A stretch of DNA of 64,000 nt from Primula veris (lineage: Eukaryota > Streptophyta > Magnoliopsida > Ericales > Primulaceae): assembly GCA_963682055.1 (NCBI GenBank), contig OY821746.1:28896481-28960480 (forward strand), given 5' to 3'. Positions 1-13,120 of the stretch are shown here, in pieces; the first letter of the stretch is position 1; the number at the start of each line of letters is the position of its first letter. The notes under the pieces were generated by a model. It saw only the letters and a program-made list of their open reading frames with translations, ran no database searches and was not told the origin of the DNA. The position numbers and the translations under genes were made by a program.

Positions 1-459
1 ATTAAGGGCTTGTTTAATTAAAGTTTGAAGCTAATTAATAAGCTGAGTTACCTGAGTCTAAGAATAGAAAGAGTTGTTTTGAGATTAAAAGTTGCAACCA
101 AACACCCATATGTCCCAAGTCATGTTATTTTTATTAACTGAGGTCAAATTTGCGTTTGTCAGGTTGCAGCTTCTTAGCAAATAAGTTAGATTTTCCGAGA
201 TGTACGAAGAATAATGTTTAAAATAGGTAAACCTTATTAGCTTAACAGACAAAGTTTCAGAAATACTCGGTTCTTAAGCAGGTCAACTAAACATAGTCCA
301 GGTTTGAGCCAAAAAGAAATAAAGCTAAGATTAAAAGCTACGATCAGAGAAGGCTGTGGTTAAATGATACTCGACGACAACTGTTATCATGTACTCTTGG
401 TTGATGTTATAAATCGTTTTAGATTGATACTCACCTGACTTTGTTTCTTTATATTGCAG

Positions 460-769
460 GCATAGTTTCTTATGTTAATAAATATTGGATGAAAAATTGT
501 CAACAGGTTTGTTTTCGCTGTTGGCGTGAGATACGTTCAATAGTATCATTTCATGAATGAGGTTTGTTTTTCGCTAACTAGTTGAATTTCTTTGGATTAA
601 ATAGGGAGCCGCAACAACGTGTTACTTGGCATTACATCCACAAGTTAAAGGAGTTAGTGGGGAGTATTTTGTGGATAGTAACATAGCCAAAAGAGCCCCT
701 TTGGCAAACGACAAAGAATTAGCGAAAAAGCTGTGGGGTTTTAGCTTGAGCTTAACTGAGCTTAAGTGA
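460..769 (+). CDS. TIC32-like short-chain dehydrogenase, last two exons (5' part lies outside the window)
   Basis: Two exons are visible, 460-506 (47 nt) and 605-769 (165 nt, ending in TGA). They have the same lengths, phases and splice positions as exons 7 and 8 of the complete paralogue at 14334-14666. The joined reading frame is open and gives a C-terminus containing [20 protein letters not shown] and [10 protein letters not shown], typical of the plant TIC32 / retinol-dehydrogenase-like SDR family. The catalytic part would lie upstream of base 1; bases 1-459 read as intron. No break is visible, so this is probably a working tandem gene, but only about 70 residues can be judged. The tail after the conserved SNIAK differs from the paralogue ([14 protein letters not shown]), so the two copies are not recent. 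Confidence 0.85.
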
Positions 770-3153
770 GGTGTCCATGTTAAATTGTTTCCAGAAAAAA
801 GCCTCCAATGGTCAATACAATTCAACTTGGCGTAACTCGTGCTTTTGTAGTGGTTTCAGCTGTTCTAAGCACAAAATATGGTTTGCTTTCTTGATAGATC
901 CTTTCTTTTCGTATCTTGGTTGAATTCGAAGGTGATTTGAAATAACTTTTGAAGTCCATCACGTCAATAGCCAAGTGCGGTTGTAGAAGTAGCTTTTGTG
1001 CACTTACCCAAAAAAAAAAGTGGCTTTTGTGCCATGATTTTGTTTTCATAATAGTTAGAATACAGAAAAGAAATGAGATCAGAGGTGATGTCAATCCCAT
1101 TCTTAAACAATAGTCGTTGTTTCTGTTATGTTCCTTGATGATGACATTTACAAGTTACTATCTTATTTGATAATTAAAAGGTCTAACGTTGGACCCTCGA
1201 TTTTGTACTATTAGAACATTCCTTTAAACTCCGAGACATGCTACTCGGTTGCAGCTTTATAAGTCACCTTTTTATAGGTTTTTCTGATCAGGTGTATTCT
1301 ACTTGGTTAGCTTAAAAGCTGGCCTTTTGATTTCTGGCATAAAATTGATGAAATAATTAGCACAATTTTTTTGGGATATGCCAGCTTGTTTTCTCATAAG
1401 CTAGAGCCAAACAAGCCAATTGGAACCACGATTTAGCAATTGTCGAACTTTTAAACCAACCAGAATGCGATTCTAATAATATTGATACACAATTTTCTTT
1501 TACCAAGCTTTTCACCATGTAATACTCACGTGCTACCTATCATAAGCAGACGGCGCGATGGTAAATGTGAGGCATGACTGGATCTTGTTTCCCGTGGTGG
1601 AATACAAATACTCCCTCGCCATTTATGCCATTTCCTTAAAGAGGAACTCTCATAGCCATTCATCTTCTAGCAGCGACGGAGCGCGTAATTACGTAATGGT
1701 GGTGCAAAATCAGGAAACAAATAGATAAACAAAACCAAAACCGATATACATGATCCTTTTAAAAACTAGGGATTAATTTGTTTCATTTGCAAACAAGCGG
1801 ACAGATAATTTTTTTGTTTAAAAAAATTAGGGTACATCTGGGGCTATGTCAAATTATTATAATATAAATATATTTATGCATTTTAAAATAAGTCGGATTA
1901 GATGAGATTAAGTGTCGTTATGTATTGTGTGTAATAATAACATTTGACATTTCACATGTACTCAATTTACATGATCAATTTGTCAATTTTTCATCACTAG
2001 TGTATAAGTAAAATATGTACATTTTTATTTATTTATCGTCTTATGCTTACGAAAATCCTAAGTTTTTTTTTCCTAATTAAATAAATATGATATTCTAAGT
2101 CGTATAGCGAAGCCGCGCACCAAAGCCGAACCGGAATGGTAACATAAATAGAATAGTTAACGATACTCCAAATATCACCAAGAATAGAAATTAAGGAAAT
2201 CATTTCATAGATTATAGAGATAGGCATCCCAAGTTATATTGACGGATACCTCGAGGGCGGCCCGCTAGTGTACCTTGTTCGAGACTTAAAAAATTCGGTT
2301 GTCCCTAATTATATATTTTTATATAAAAAAATACAAAAAAAAGGTTGGCAAGGATAATCGAACCTATAAACAATATAGTATCAAACACAATGTATTGTAT
2401 TATCAAGCATTCCACCACTAACATTTATGATGATTTTATTGAATTGCTTTTTAATATTCTAATAATTAGATATTTGTGATTAGGGGATTATCATTTAAAA
2501 AAAAATGGACTTTTTTTATCCAAAACTCCAACCTTACTGGACTATGATCTAGCCCGGCCCCTAATACCTAATACCTAGTCAATTCCACTAATAAAATAAA
2601 TATTGTACCATGGGGTACCTTAACCATTTTTTTTTAGAAAATAAATATGTTCAACAAACAAAACAGATGTCATGATAAAGAAAAAATAAGAGAAAAAAAT
2701 AAGAAGAAGTAGACATAACATGTACTTTTAATTGGTTGCCAAAAAAGGGTTGGCTCATTTCTAGTATATAATATACTGATCGCTAAAGTACAAATGCATG
2801 CACACATATGTCCACCTATTTGCGTGTGCACAATATATATATAAATATATATATATGATTCGGGTAAATAATTTTAAAAAAAATTGTATTAATTGAATGA
2901 ATGTATTAAATTAGAAATGATGATTAATATAATGTTTTTGTTATACAAAATACACGTAAAACGATTTTGTTTGGTATAACATTATAATTGTTTTGAAAAG
3001 ATAATGATTTTTGTGTGTTTTTTATATTTTTAATTGAATAAATATAAATGAGTAATTAGTAAAAAAAAGTGGAGGCATTTTTGAAAAAAATAGCTAAAAT
3101 TTGACGGTCTTACTTTTTATTTGGTTGACTTATATATATATATATATATATAA
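770..3153. other. Intergenic, no gene seen
   Basis: This stretch is the 3' flank of the first SDR gene followed by AT-rich DNA. Around 1310-1420 there is Tourist-like MITE debris with 'GCTTGTTT' / 'AAACAAGCC' ends. Bases 2570-2830 resemble 4480-4760. A (TA)n run sits at about 3131-3151, just before the Helitron. Open frames here are short and show no family signature. Confidence 0.5.
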
Positions 3154-3453
3154 CTAGTGAAAGTTACTCACGCGTTGCGTGTGAGACGCGTAATTGCATA
3201 AATATCGTAATATATTTTATTTTGAACATAATATTCAGATTTTGTATCATTTACTGTAGTTATGCAGGTTAAAACGAATTGTTAATTAATTTAGGTTACA
3301 TCCGTAATTAGAAAAATATAGTGAGGACAATTTGTTAATTAATTAGATTAACTATATTGGTAATTATTAAAACATAGTGAGAGTATTTTTAGAAAAATTG
3401 AATAAAATTAGACAGACTTATTTATGTTGATTTGACTTATTATAATAGAATGA
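3154..3453 (-). mobile_element. Non-autonomous Helitron, copy A (300 bp)
   Basis: Read on the minus strand, the element starts with TC (TCATTCTATTATAATAAGTC) and ends in a GC-rich hairpin (CTCACACGCAACGCGTGAG) followed about 10 nt later by CTAG. It is flanked by A on the 5' side and T on the 3' side, as expected for Helitron insertion between A and T without target duplication. A second copy with the same ends lies at 15565-15872. It has no coding capacity. Confidence 0.75.
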
Positions 3454-3616
3454 TATACATTAGGAATAATATTCCTGTTGGAAACATGATTGAATTAATT
3501 TAAAATTTTCATTCATAGTTTAAATGAAACATCGAAATGTAAAAAAATGGAATCCAAGCTACTAATTGCAAAAAACTAACAATGTAAGATATACTTAATT
3601 TATAAACGGGGTTTTA

Positions 3617-4122
3617 TAGGTTTAATACACCAAACTATCTGGTTTTAACGATTTGGATACTCACCTTTTAAATTTTTCAATTTAGGTATCACACTATAAT
3701 AAATTTTCAATTTAGGTATCACCGTCTTAATAAATCACGAAATCATGTCACGTGACATTTGACAAACATTAATTTGAGAGGGTAATTTGACAATTTTGCA
3801 TAAAAATATGTCATCCTATAAAAATAGTTTTCCCAATTTCACACATAATAAAAATTTGGATTATATGCTAAATTTTTTTATGTGTGAAATTGGGGAGAAA
3901 TTTTTTCTAGGATGACATATTTTTGTGTAAAATTGTCAAATTAGCCTCTCAAATTAATGTTTGTCAAATGTCACGTGATATGATTTCGTGATTTATTAAG
4001 ACAGTGATACATAAATTGAAAATTTATTACAGTGTGGTAACTAAATTGAAAAATTTTAAAGGTGATTATCCAAACAGTTAATCGTAATATAGTTTAGAAT
4101 AATAAATGTACTTTTTCCCATC
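3617..4122. mobile_element. Long fold-back MITE
   Basis: Two arms of roughly 230 bp are near-perfect inverted copies. The left arm has 'TTTTCAATTTAGGTATCAC', 'AATAAATCACGAAATCATG' and 'CAATTTCACACATAA'; all reappear as reverse complements between 3865 and 4080. Only a short spacer separates the arms. Related, more diverged fold-backs are at 39614-40085, 18848-19260 and 53020-53300. The exact ends and target duplication are not clear. The transcript would form a long hairpin. Confidence 0.7.
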
Positions 4123-6070
4123 GATAAACAGGCAACAATACAATTAAAAACCCATTATTTAACAAACAAAAAACATTGTAGAAATATTTAATGCAGGTGG
4201 TATAAATGGTTGGGAACCTGGGACAATGAGACGTGCTTAACTTTAACTAAAAGACAATTATAAAACATACAAAACTTAAGTTGTTGTTTTATTAAAAACT
4301 CTATATTTGGATATTTATATATAGTTTAAAACATATATAGTTCATACGGTATACGTCATGGCTGATTGTATGCATTACTAGCTAGTAAGTTAACAAAAAT
4401 CATAGCTAGATATATATGCATCACTATAATATTGATGGAATATATATACCTCGTCATTTATATTAACAGACCATAATAATTAATAACATTGGACTATTGG
4501 GTAGGGTAACCATTTTGCAGAAATTAAATATATGTTCAACAAGCAAATTAATCAAATGACATGACAAAAATGAATAAAAGCATATATAATACTAATAAAA
4601 GAAGATATAACGACATTTCACATACTTTGGTTCCCAAAATGTTTGTACTGAACAGTCTGAACTTATATGTAAAAGGTTTATTTTCTGAATAATTAGTGCT
4701 TTGCTAAAATACACATGCATGCATTCATATATATATATATCCATTACAATTGGTATTTCCTTTTGAGATTGAATTTTTTGCATTGCCATTTTTTATTGGG
4801 AGAGTTAATGTTTAATACATACTCTCGTACTTAATTATCAAAAACCTCGGTGTGTATTTCTTGTGTTTAATAATTGTTGAGTTATCCCACATTACTCATG
4901 AATAGATCGTAACATGTGTATAAATGTGTTACTCTCTTTACCTGTTAATATGCATTTTAATGGATAGGTGATCGTTTCAATATGAAAAAATATTGAGTTA
5001 TCCCAAAACGAATTATTTCATTTATAAACGTGATACTCTTCTTATTTACTAATAATATTTTTAGTAGCTAAGCGGTGAGTTTCAATAATAATCCATACAT
5101 AATTAAGAATAAAGAGTACAAAAAAGCAACATGATTAACATCTTGTACATGATATTAAAATAGATTTTAACCATTGTTTTCAACGGATGTATAGTGTGAT
5201 AAATGGATGCGCATTTGCACCTTTAGGAATATGTTATTTTTTCTATAGAAAAATTTAAAAATAATTTTAAAACAACGAGTCTCGCAACCCCCTAAAATAA
5301 CATTTAGAGTTGTGCAACCCCAAAATATTAATTCCATCTCCCTTATCATTTTATTTATAATCAAGTCTAAAAAATATGTATTAAATAATTATTACTCTTT
5401 TATTTTATTTGTGGGTACTGACCAATTCGTATAGAGAGTTTTTATTATTTCTGCACTTCATAATTTAGTTAAGCACTCGTAACTAAAAATAATATTAGTC
5501 TATTACTACATGTATTTAACAAAAATTAACGTTGTCCAAGTGTTTAACAAAAATATTATTTAAAAATAATATTTGTTGGTCTGATCAGGGGAAGCTAAGT
5601 GGGGACGATCGGGTGCCACGGCACCCCCATAATTTTAGAAATCCCAAGTGACGCATTTTTTTTTTAGTACAATTTCTTTTTAGGTGTAGATTTGGCACCC
5701 TCATAAAAATATGTTACTTGTACATATATTTTGGCACCTCCCATTTACACATCTTGGCTTCGCACCCGGGTCTGATATGGTTGGGACCTAAAAAAGCTGT
5801 TAACTACTTGAATTTAAGAAAAAGACAGGTTTAAAAGAAGAAAAAAAGATCCAATACATAAACCTTATGTTGTTGTTTTACTATTAAAAACTCTTATCTT
5901 TTAAAGATCTATATATAGACTATAATATAGTTCAATATTATTGTGTCACGTTCCCAAATAAAAAAGGTGTCGTGATCATAAATAACAAACAATGACAAAT
6001 CAAGGGATATTATTTCCAATTAATATCATAACTACTAACTCTTTTATTTATTTAAAGGTCCATCTTTAAC

Positions 6071-6519
6071 ATTTGGGTAAAATTCAAATAACCCCCAGTA
6101 ACTATCAATTTTTTTCAATTAACCCCTATAAACTACCTAATTTTTGCAATTAACCCCCAATGTCATCTTCAAAATGATATAACTTTATGATCGATGTTTT
6201 TTTTTTTGGTTATTTTTTCATTTATTGTGATAAATCATTTGATATCCATGCATGCCAAGTAATCTTTTTACGGAATGACAAAAAAAATTAGTCTTTTTTT
6301 TTATGTAGAAACGCTTTTGATGACTTTTTTTTACGGTAATCGTTAATTTAAATCGTGTGAATTAATAAACTACGTATATCAAACAGATAATTATGTAAAC
6401 GGAACAAATAAATAAAAAATTATGTCATTTCAAAAATGACTTTGGGGTTAATTGCAAAAGTTAGATAGTTTATGGGGGTTTATTGCATGAATTCTACTTT
6501 GTGGGGATTATTTGCAAAT
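6071..6519. mobile_element. Fold-back MITE just upstream of the SDR leader
   Basis: Inverted arms of about 105 bp: 'CAATTAACCCCTATAAACTA' and 'TTTTTGCAATTAACCCCCAA' on the left return as reverse complement at 6435-6515 ('TTGGGGTTAATTGCAAAAGT', 'AGATAGTTTATGGGGGTTTA'). The middle of about 230 bp is AT-rich and non-coding. The element ends about 290 bp before the start codon of the complete SDR gene, so it lies in its promoter or leader region. Confidence 0.7.
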
Positions 6520-6721
6520 GACTCATAGCTCTAGTGGTTTTTGTTTTTTTTTTTGCATTTTTTCCCATAACATTTTTTCCATGTTTCATAATATATATAT
6601 TTCTTGTAATTTCCCTTTTCATCAAGAAACAAAGCTTAAAAGATAAAAACAGTCCAAAAGCTCAATATACATACACCAGTAAGTTACATACATGCAGAGT
6701 CATTATATTTGTTTTGTTGGG

Positions 6722-6756
6722 AAGGCTTGATTTTGATTTTGATTTTGATTTTGGGT
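6722..6756 (+). repeat. (GATTTT)n microsatellite in the leader
   Basis: Four to five copies of a TTTTGA/GATTTT hexamer lie about 60-80 bp before the SDR start codon, probably in the transcribed leader or core promoter. Confidence 0.6.
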
Positions 6757-6807
6757 TTTATTTATTTTCATTTTTCTGAGTTGTTTTGTTTTTTTTAAAA
6801 ATAGAAA

Positions 6808-9800
6808 ATGTGGATATTTGGGAGAAAAGGGGCATCTGGGTATTCAGGTAGTTCAACAGCTGATGAAGTTACACAAGGAATTGATGGAACTGGGCTCACT
6901 GCTATTGTCACAGGTTACTTAGACCCTGGATTTTTCGACTATAAAAAAATATTTTTTCACGCCAAAACAGTAATTCCAAACTATATACCGTAATTCAGAA
7001 TTACGGTTTTACCTTTTTTTTTTGTGAAAAATAAAATAAAAAGGTAAACCGTAAATCATAATTACGGTTTGTAATTAATATTTACGGTTTTGGCGTGAAA
7101 ACATATTTTTTGCGGTCGAAAAATACAGCCTTGATTACTTACTCCTCTCTCTCTCTCTCTCTAAATATATATATTTATGTTAATGTGTGTATGTGCAGTT
7201 GAGCCGCGCCCCCCATTTAACAATCCTGGTTCCATGATTGTGCGTGTGTGTGCGCATGAGAGCAGTAGCGGAACTAGAGTCCATTTTATCCATTTCGTAA
7301 TTATGGGGGTGCTGAAAGGCTAAAATTGATTAAAATAATAATAATCAAGATACATGGTAAAAAGATCGGTTTTTTCTCAATGTGGTCAATATGGGGTGTT
7401 GAAGTCTCTTTTATATATTTCGTAATTATGGGGGTGTTAAAAGGCTAAAATTGATTAAAATAATAATAATAAAGATACGTGGTAAAAATATCGGGGTTTT
7501 CTCAATATGGGGTGCTGAAGTCTATTTTTTACATTTCGTAATTATGAGGTGCCTTAAGATTAAAATCTACACACAAAAAAACATGGTAAAAGATCGGTTT
7601 TTTCTCAATATGGAGGTGCTGGAGTTACTTTTAGCGTACTACTAGCTCCTCTCCTTAAGTGTGTGTGTGTGTGTTTATAGCAGTGTTTTAAAAAAGCAAA
7701 AACTTAAAAAGTTGTTTTGCAAGAGTAATGCTAAAAGCGTAAAAAATGTAAACTTTTAGCGGTAAAAGCGAGTTTTTTTAAAGCTTTGAATCAGGATTTT
7801 ATCGAGCTTTGAATCAAGTTTTTTCACTAAGAAGCGAGCTTTTTGAAACAGAAGACTTTATAGTTTATATAGAACTGCAAAAACTAACTTTGATCACTTG
7901 TATTGAGTTTGTTCATAAAAGAACCAGTCTTTATAGTTGGTTTGAAAGTTGATACACCAGGTGGTGATATTAGGCTGTTATCAACTCATAACTACTCCTA
8001 AAAGAAAAAGGTTTATTACCATGTCATTTACAGAACACAGTTTTAAATTGTATCAGATTGACCACCTAGTAAGTAATTCCTCTCTGTATATATATTTAGA
8101 CCCTTCTCAGGCCAAATCTAGGACCACCCTGGCACCCTATATCTTTTGTTCTAATTAATGTATATGTTGACAGGTTATTTTATTTGATAAGTAGTTGACT
8201 TCTGTATGTGTATGTTAAGCTATCCTGTGTTGGGTTGTTAAAATAAGTCTTTTAATATAAGCAGTAATAGATAAGGTGTATACGTAGCAGTGCATATATA
8301 GAATCCTGTATTGGGTTTAAAAAATCAAGTCTTTCTTTGGTTCAAGGGTTTCCTGTTTTAGTTCTGATTAATTTATATATTGATGAGATATCTTATCTCA
8401 TTCCTTCAAAGAAAAGATAGTCTGATCATGTAGTTGACTATGCATACTTGTATATTAGTTCAATGAGTTGCGTTTGGAGCATCATGATCACATTCATTGG
8501 ATTATCTTGTGTGCTAAAACAAGCTTTACCTCCTTATATCATTCGGTTCAAATACATGTTTTGGATCTATTATTTAGAGTATGTGTACAAGTAACATTTG
8601 GCCTATCTAATCAGTAATTTTTTTGTTCTTTAAGTCATTATATTTCCCCCTCAAACGATAGTTTTTTACTATATTTGTAAGTTGTGCAGTTTGTATTGAG
8701 TTTCATTATAATATATCCGATTTTCTTGATCTTTCAAATGCTTAATTTCCAAAAGAAGAAAGCATGTGTGATAGTATCCGTATCCTTAGATACCCTATAC
8801 TCCGCTTGCAATAATGGAAGTCATCGTGTATTTCCCATGTTAGTATTCTGTTTAATATATATATATATATCGTCCCTGAACTTTAATTCTAGTAAATGGT
8901 AATTAAAGCGTCTGAGGCATATATGTACAATTATTCAAATGGTGTATTATGTTAATATCCATGGTTGGTCTAAACAGCTGTGCTTAGACAGTTACCAAAT
9001 TTCTTGAATTTGCAAAAAAACATAAATATCTACCATCGCTGTGGTATGTTTTCGCCACGTCGTTATATATAGCAAAAAATATTCCGTTGACATGAATGTT
9101 ATGTTTTAATTGAAATCATTTATTTTGGATGACACTATCATATGTAAGCATACTCTTTCTTGGTGAGATTTCCGTTATACATTCTCAAAATACATATGGG
9201 TATATGAACAAAATATCCACTAACAACCACAAAACCAACTTAAAAAAGGCCTCAATTATTTGAATTATATGCTTATTATCATCTTTGACAATAAACAAAA
9301 GCACTCTTTTTGTTCATCTGTCAAACTACTACATGCTTCTCCAGTATTTGAGGTAAAATGGAGTAATAGAAACTATCAGCAGAGCTATTGTTAAGTAAGA
9401 AAATTATAAGCAGATTTTTAAGCCAATTTCTGAAGGAGTGATAGTATGGAACTTACCCGATTCATTCAGCTTCCTTTGTATGAAAAAGAATCAGTTTTCC
9501 CTTTTTATTTGCATATGCTTTTAACTCTTTAAGTCTTAAATCCTTGTTTCATGCCATACTTAGGCCTTGTTTGGTTGACGCTATTGAGCTTAGCCTTCTT
9601 TCTTCTGTTCTCAAAACCTGGACCCATCTGGTTGATGAGCTTAAAGCTGAGTTTTCTAATGTCTTGGCCTGAAAAAGTGCACAAACTTAAATTATTTTAA
9701 ACTAGTAGACTAAACAACAATCTAGTAGACTAATGTTTAAGTTGTGTTTATTGATAAATCTTATAAGGTATTAGTTGTATTGTAATTTATTTATAAGTTT

Positions 9801-12800
9801 TCCTTATTCTGTGTAAATGAAATAGTAAGCTTGGAGTACATAATTTACTTGTATTTTGGCCTTTTTCAGGTGCGTCTAGCGGAATTGGCACAGAGACTGC
9901 ACGCATCTTTGCATTGCGCGGTGTACACGTCGTCATGGCAGTAAGAAACACAGAAATTGGCAAAAAGGTTAAGGAAAATATACTGAAGGAAAAGCCAGAT
10001 GCAAAAATTGATGTAATGGAATTAGATCTCAGCTCATTCGCATCTGTCCGTAAATTCGCAGATGAATATAAGTCATCTGGTCTACCCTTGAACCTTCTCA
10101 TGTAAGCTTTGTGCCACTTTATGTGAGTTAATATATAGAGTTTAATGTTTAGGGAGCATTTTTGTCGGTATAAAATCAAAAGGAAGCAATTTTTCATTTT
10201 CATGATAACAACTGTAAGGGTAAACATTTTATGAAAAGCACGAGGAATATATTAACAAGGACAAAATGTTGCAGGATTACTTTTCTGTTCAGGGTTTTTT
10301 CACAGCTAATGAGCATAAATTAAATAAAATCTCGTATGCTTGCCATCTCTATTTTTTCCTTTGGGCATATACATTTCTGAGTAATAACTGAGTAATAACT
10401 TCTACGATAAATGAGTAGTAATTGGTTAAATATCTTGTATACTGGCCAATATTATCTATCTTTCTGGCAAACACACTTTTGGTAGTGATTGGTAAAATCA
10501 GTTAGTTTGAATTAGATAACAGTTCCTGTGTTCGCTATTTTTCACTGTTTCTTTAGGGCATAAGATATTTTTCCTTTACTTTTTGCAGTAACAATGCAGG
10601 GGTTATGGCTCCACCATTCACACTTTCGAAAGACAACATAGAACTGCAATTTGCGACCAACCATTTGGGTAAGCCATGTTGGATCTATCGGTTGACGATT
10701 GCTGATAACAGGACATGCACTAACAATAGTTTTGTTTTCTAAACATTGAATTATCTCCTGTTTCGTTTTCTTTTTAAAATTTTAAACTAATACAATCAAA
10801 GACAAAGTTAATCAGGCTGGATATATTTTCAGGACTTGTTTTCATTCGTATGCACCTTCTTAAATTTCCCAACATGTTCTTGCCCACTAGTGGCTAATGC
10901 CTTGTGCTCTCTAATCAACTAAATAAGCATGGTGTGCTTACATGGGAGAAAATAATTTTTTCTTTATAGGTCATTTTCTCTTGACGGATCTCTTGTTGGA
11001 AAACATGAAAAGTACAGCACGTGAAAGTAATAGAGAAGGAAGAATTGTGAACCTCTCGTCAATGGGCCATAAGTTCACGTATAGCGAAGGGATTCGTTTT
11101 GATAAAATCAATGACAAGGATAGGTATCAAAGAAACGCTATCCCTTTTCTTAGTTCCATGAGTGAGTTTAGTATTTGGAAAACAAATAGTGTAAAAGAAA
11201 AATGACGTGCAAGGCCTTTCTACCTTGAACTAAATTGGCAAATTTCAAGTGCTCCAGGAGATTTAGTCTAGAAACTTTAGCTGTTTATCAGTTTATTTTA
11301 TTAGACCATATCAATTTACTTCATTTTGTTGTGCTTTTCAGTTTCAACACCATATATGCTTATGGACAGTCAAAACTTGCCAACATATTGCATGCCAATG
11401 AGCTGGCAAAGCGCTTGAAGGTAAATTTCATTTATTAGGGGTTATAGTTAATTTAAAGAGTGTTGCTATTGCCACCTTCAAAATCAACCTGCTGACGTGA
11501 ATTTTCCTAATCACACATTCTATAGCTAGACCCACAACTTACACACAACTCACACACTGCATAGGCTAATAAAATACATATTTATCACTCCAAATATACA
11601 TAAAATTCTATAATTTGATAAATCAAAATATAAATATTCAATATAATAAAAACCCAATCTAATAAAAACCCAAATAAAAATATACTAGAACGCTAGTTGA
11701 GCCTACCCTAAATTTAAATATTAATTAAAAATAAATAAAAAATATTAAATCTAAAAACCCAAATAAAAATATACTAGAACCCTAGTTGAGCCTACCCTAA
11801 ATTTAAATATTAATTAAAAATAAAAAAAATTGTTAAATTTAAAAACCCAACCCACTAAAAACCCAAATAAAAATATACTAGAACCCTAGTTGAGCCTACC
11901 CTAAATTTAAATATTAATTAAAAATAAAAAAAAATTGTTAAATTTAAAAACCCATCCCACTAAAAACGCTAATAAAAATATACTAGAACCCTAGTTGAGC
12001 CTACCCTAAATTTAAATATTAATTATTAATTTTTTTGTTAAATCTAGTATTAATAACAATCAAAACCCTTGATGAGGTGGATATGCCATGTAATGTGACA
12101 CATCAACGGGTTAATTTTTTTGAGTAGGAAAAATGTGTGAGCAAAAGCATTTTCCTAATTTAAATTTTGTGTTTAATATACTTTCTATGATTTCTTTTAT
12201 ATAAAAAATTATCTTTTGTAAAAAACAGTTTATTTTAATGTTCTTCCAGAATTTTACGTTTAATGTCATTGGTGCTTGTTTTTAGTCTTTGTTCAATTTT
12301 GGACCCTTGTGGCTCTTGATGTCACCTTTTTGTATTAGTCGATCAACTACGTACCCATAGTCAGAGACCAGGGTGTATCTGGGTGTGTCAAGTAATCTCG
12401 TTGAGTTAAAGCTTGGTTGCATCCAAGCTTAATTGGTCTAGCTTTCTCATATCAGAAAACCAACAACCCAACTTTAACTTGGCCAACTAAGGGCTTGTTT
12501 GGTTTTGCTTTCAAGCAAATGAGATTAACATACAAAACTTAAAGAAAATGGTTTTATCCAGCCATTCAGCTCTAAAGTTTTAGCTTTTTCAACTAAAATC
12601 TTAGGGAAGCTCCATTTCAAGTTGACAAATCAGATGTGGTCTAACTTTTAAGCAAAAACAAAACAAAACTGAGGTTTAAAGCTCCAACAGACAAGACCTA
12701 AATGCACAACATGCTGTGTAGCTTATAGGCAGGAAAGAAAACGCTCAACTCTTTCGAGAGCCCCCTTTTGGCGGTGTCATCCAGTTCCAGTTATAACTCA

Positions 12801-13085
12801 CTTATAAGTTATACTGTACTTGATTGTTATACATGAAAATTATTACTGACCAAAATGGAAAAGCAACCAATTATAGAAGGAAAATTCTAAAAAAAATCTT
12901 ATTTAATTGTTTCTTGTACGATTTAACAGGAGGAGGGGGTGCAGATAACTGCAAATTCGCTCCATCCTGGTGCCATCGCAACCAACCTTACACGCTACCA
13001 TGGTTTCATCGATGGTAAGCTTTGATGGCTCTGTGTAATTAATCAAAACACGTGCATTAGTGTAACTTTGTACCTTAAATTTTCA

Positions 13086-13120
<35 letters not shown>

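Larger units (their letters stand above)
2570..5950. repeat. Degenerate duplicated intergenic blocks
   Basis: Bases 2570-2830 resemble 4480-4760; both contain the 'ATATGTTCAACAA' motif, 'CATGCATGCA'-type sequence and a similar order of words. Bases 4200-4340 resemble 5780-5950, sharing 'ATGGTTGGGA' and 'GTTGTTTTA..TTAAAAACTC'. Together they suggest decayed tandem duplication of the DNA upstream of the SDR genes. Bases 5580-5780 also hold an unidentified repeat fragment with several 'GGCACC' words. No gene is seen in this stretch. Confidence 0.4.
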
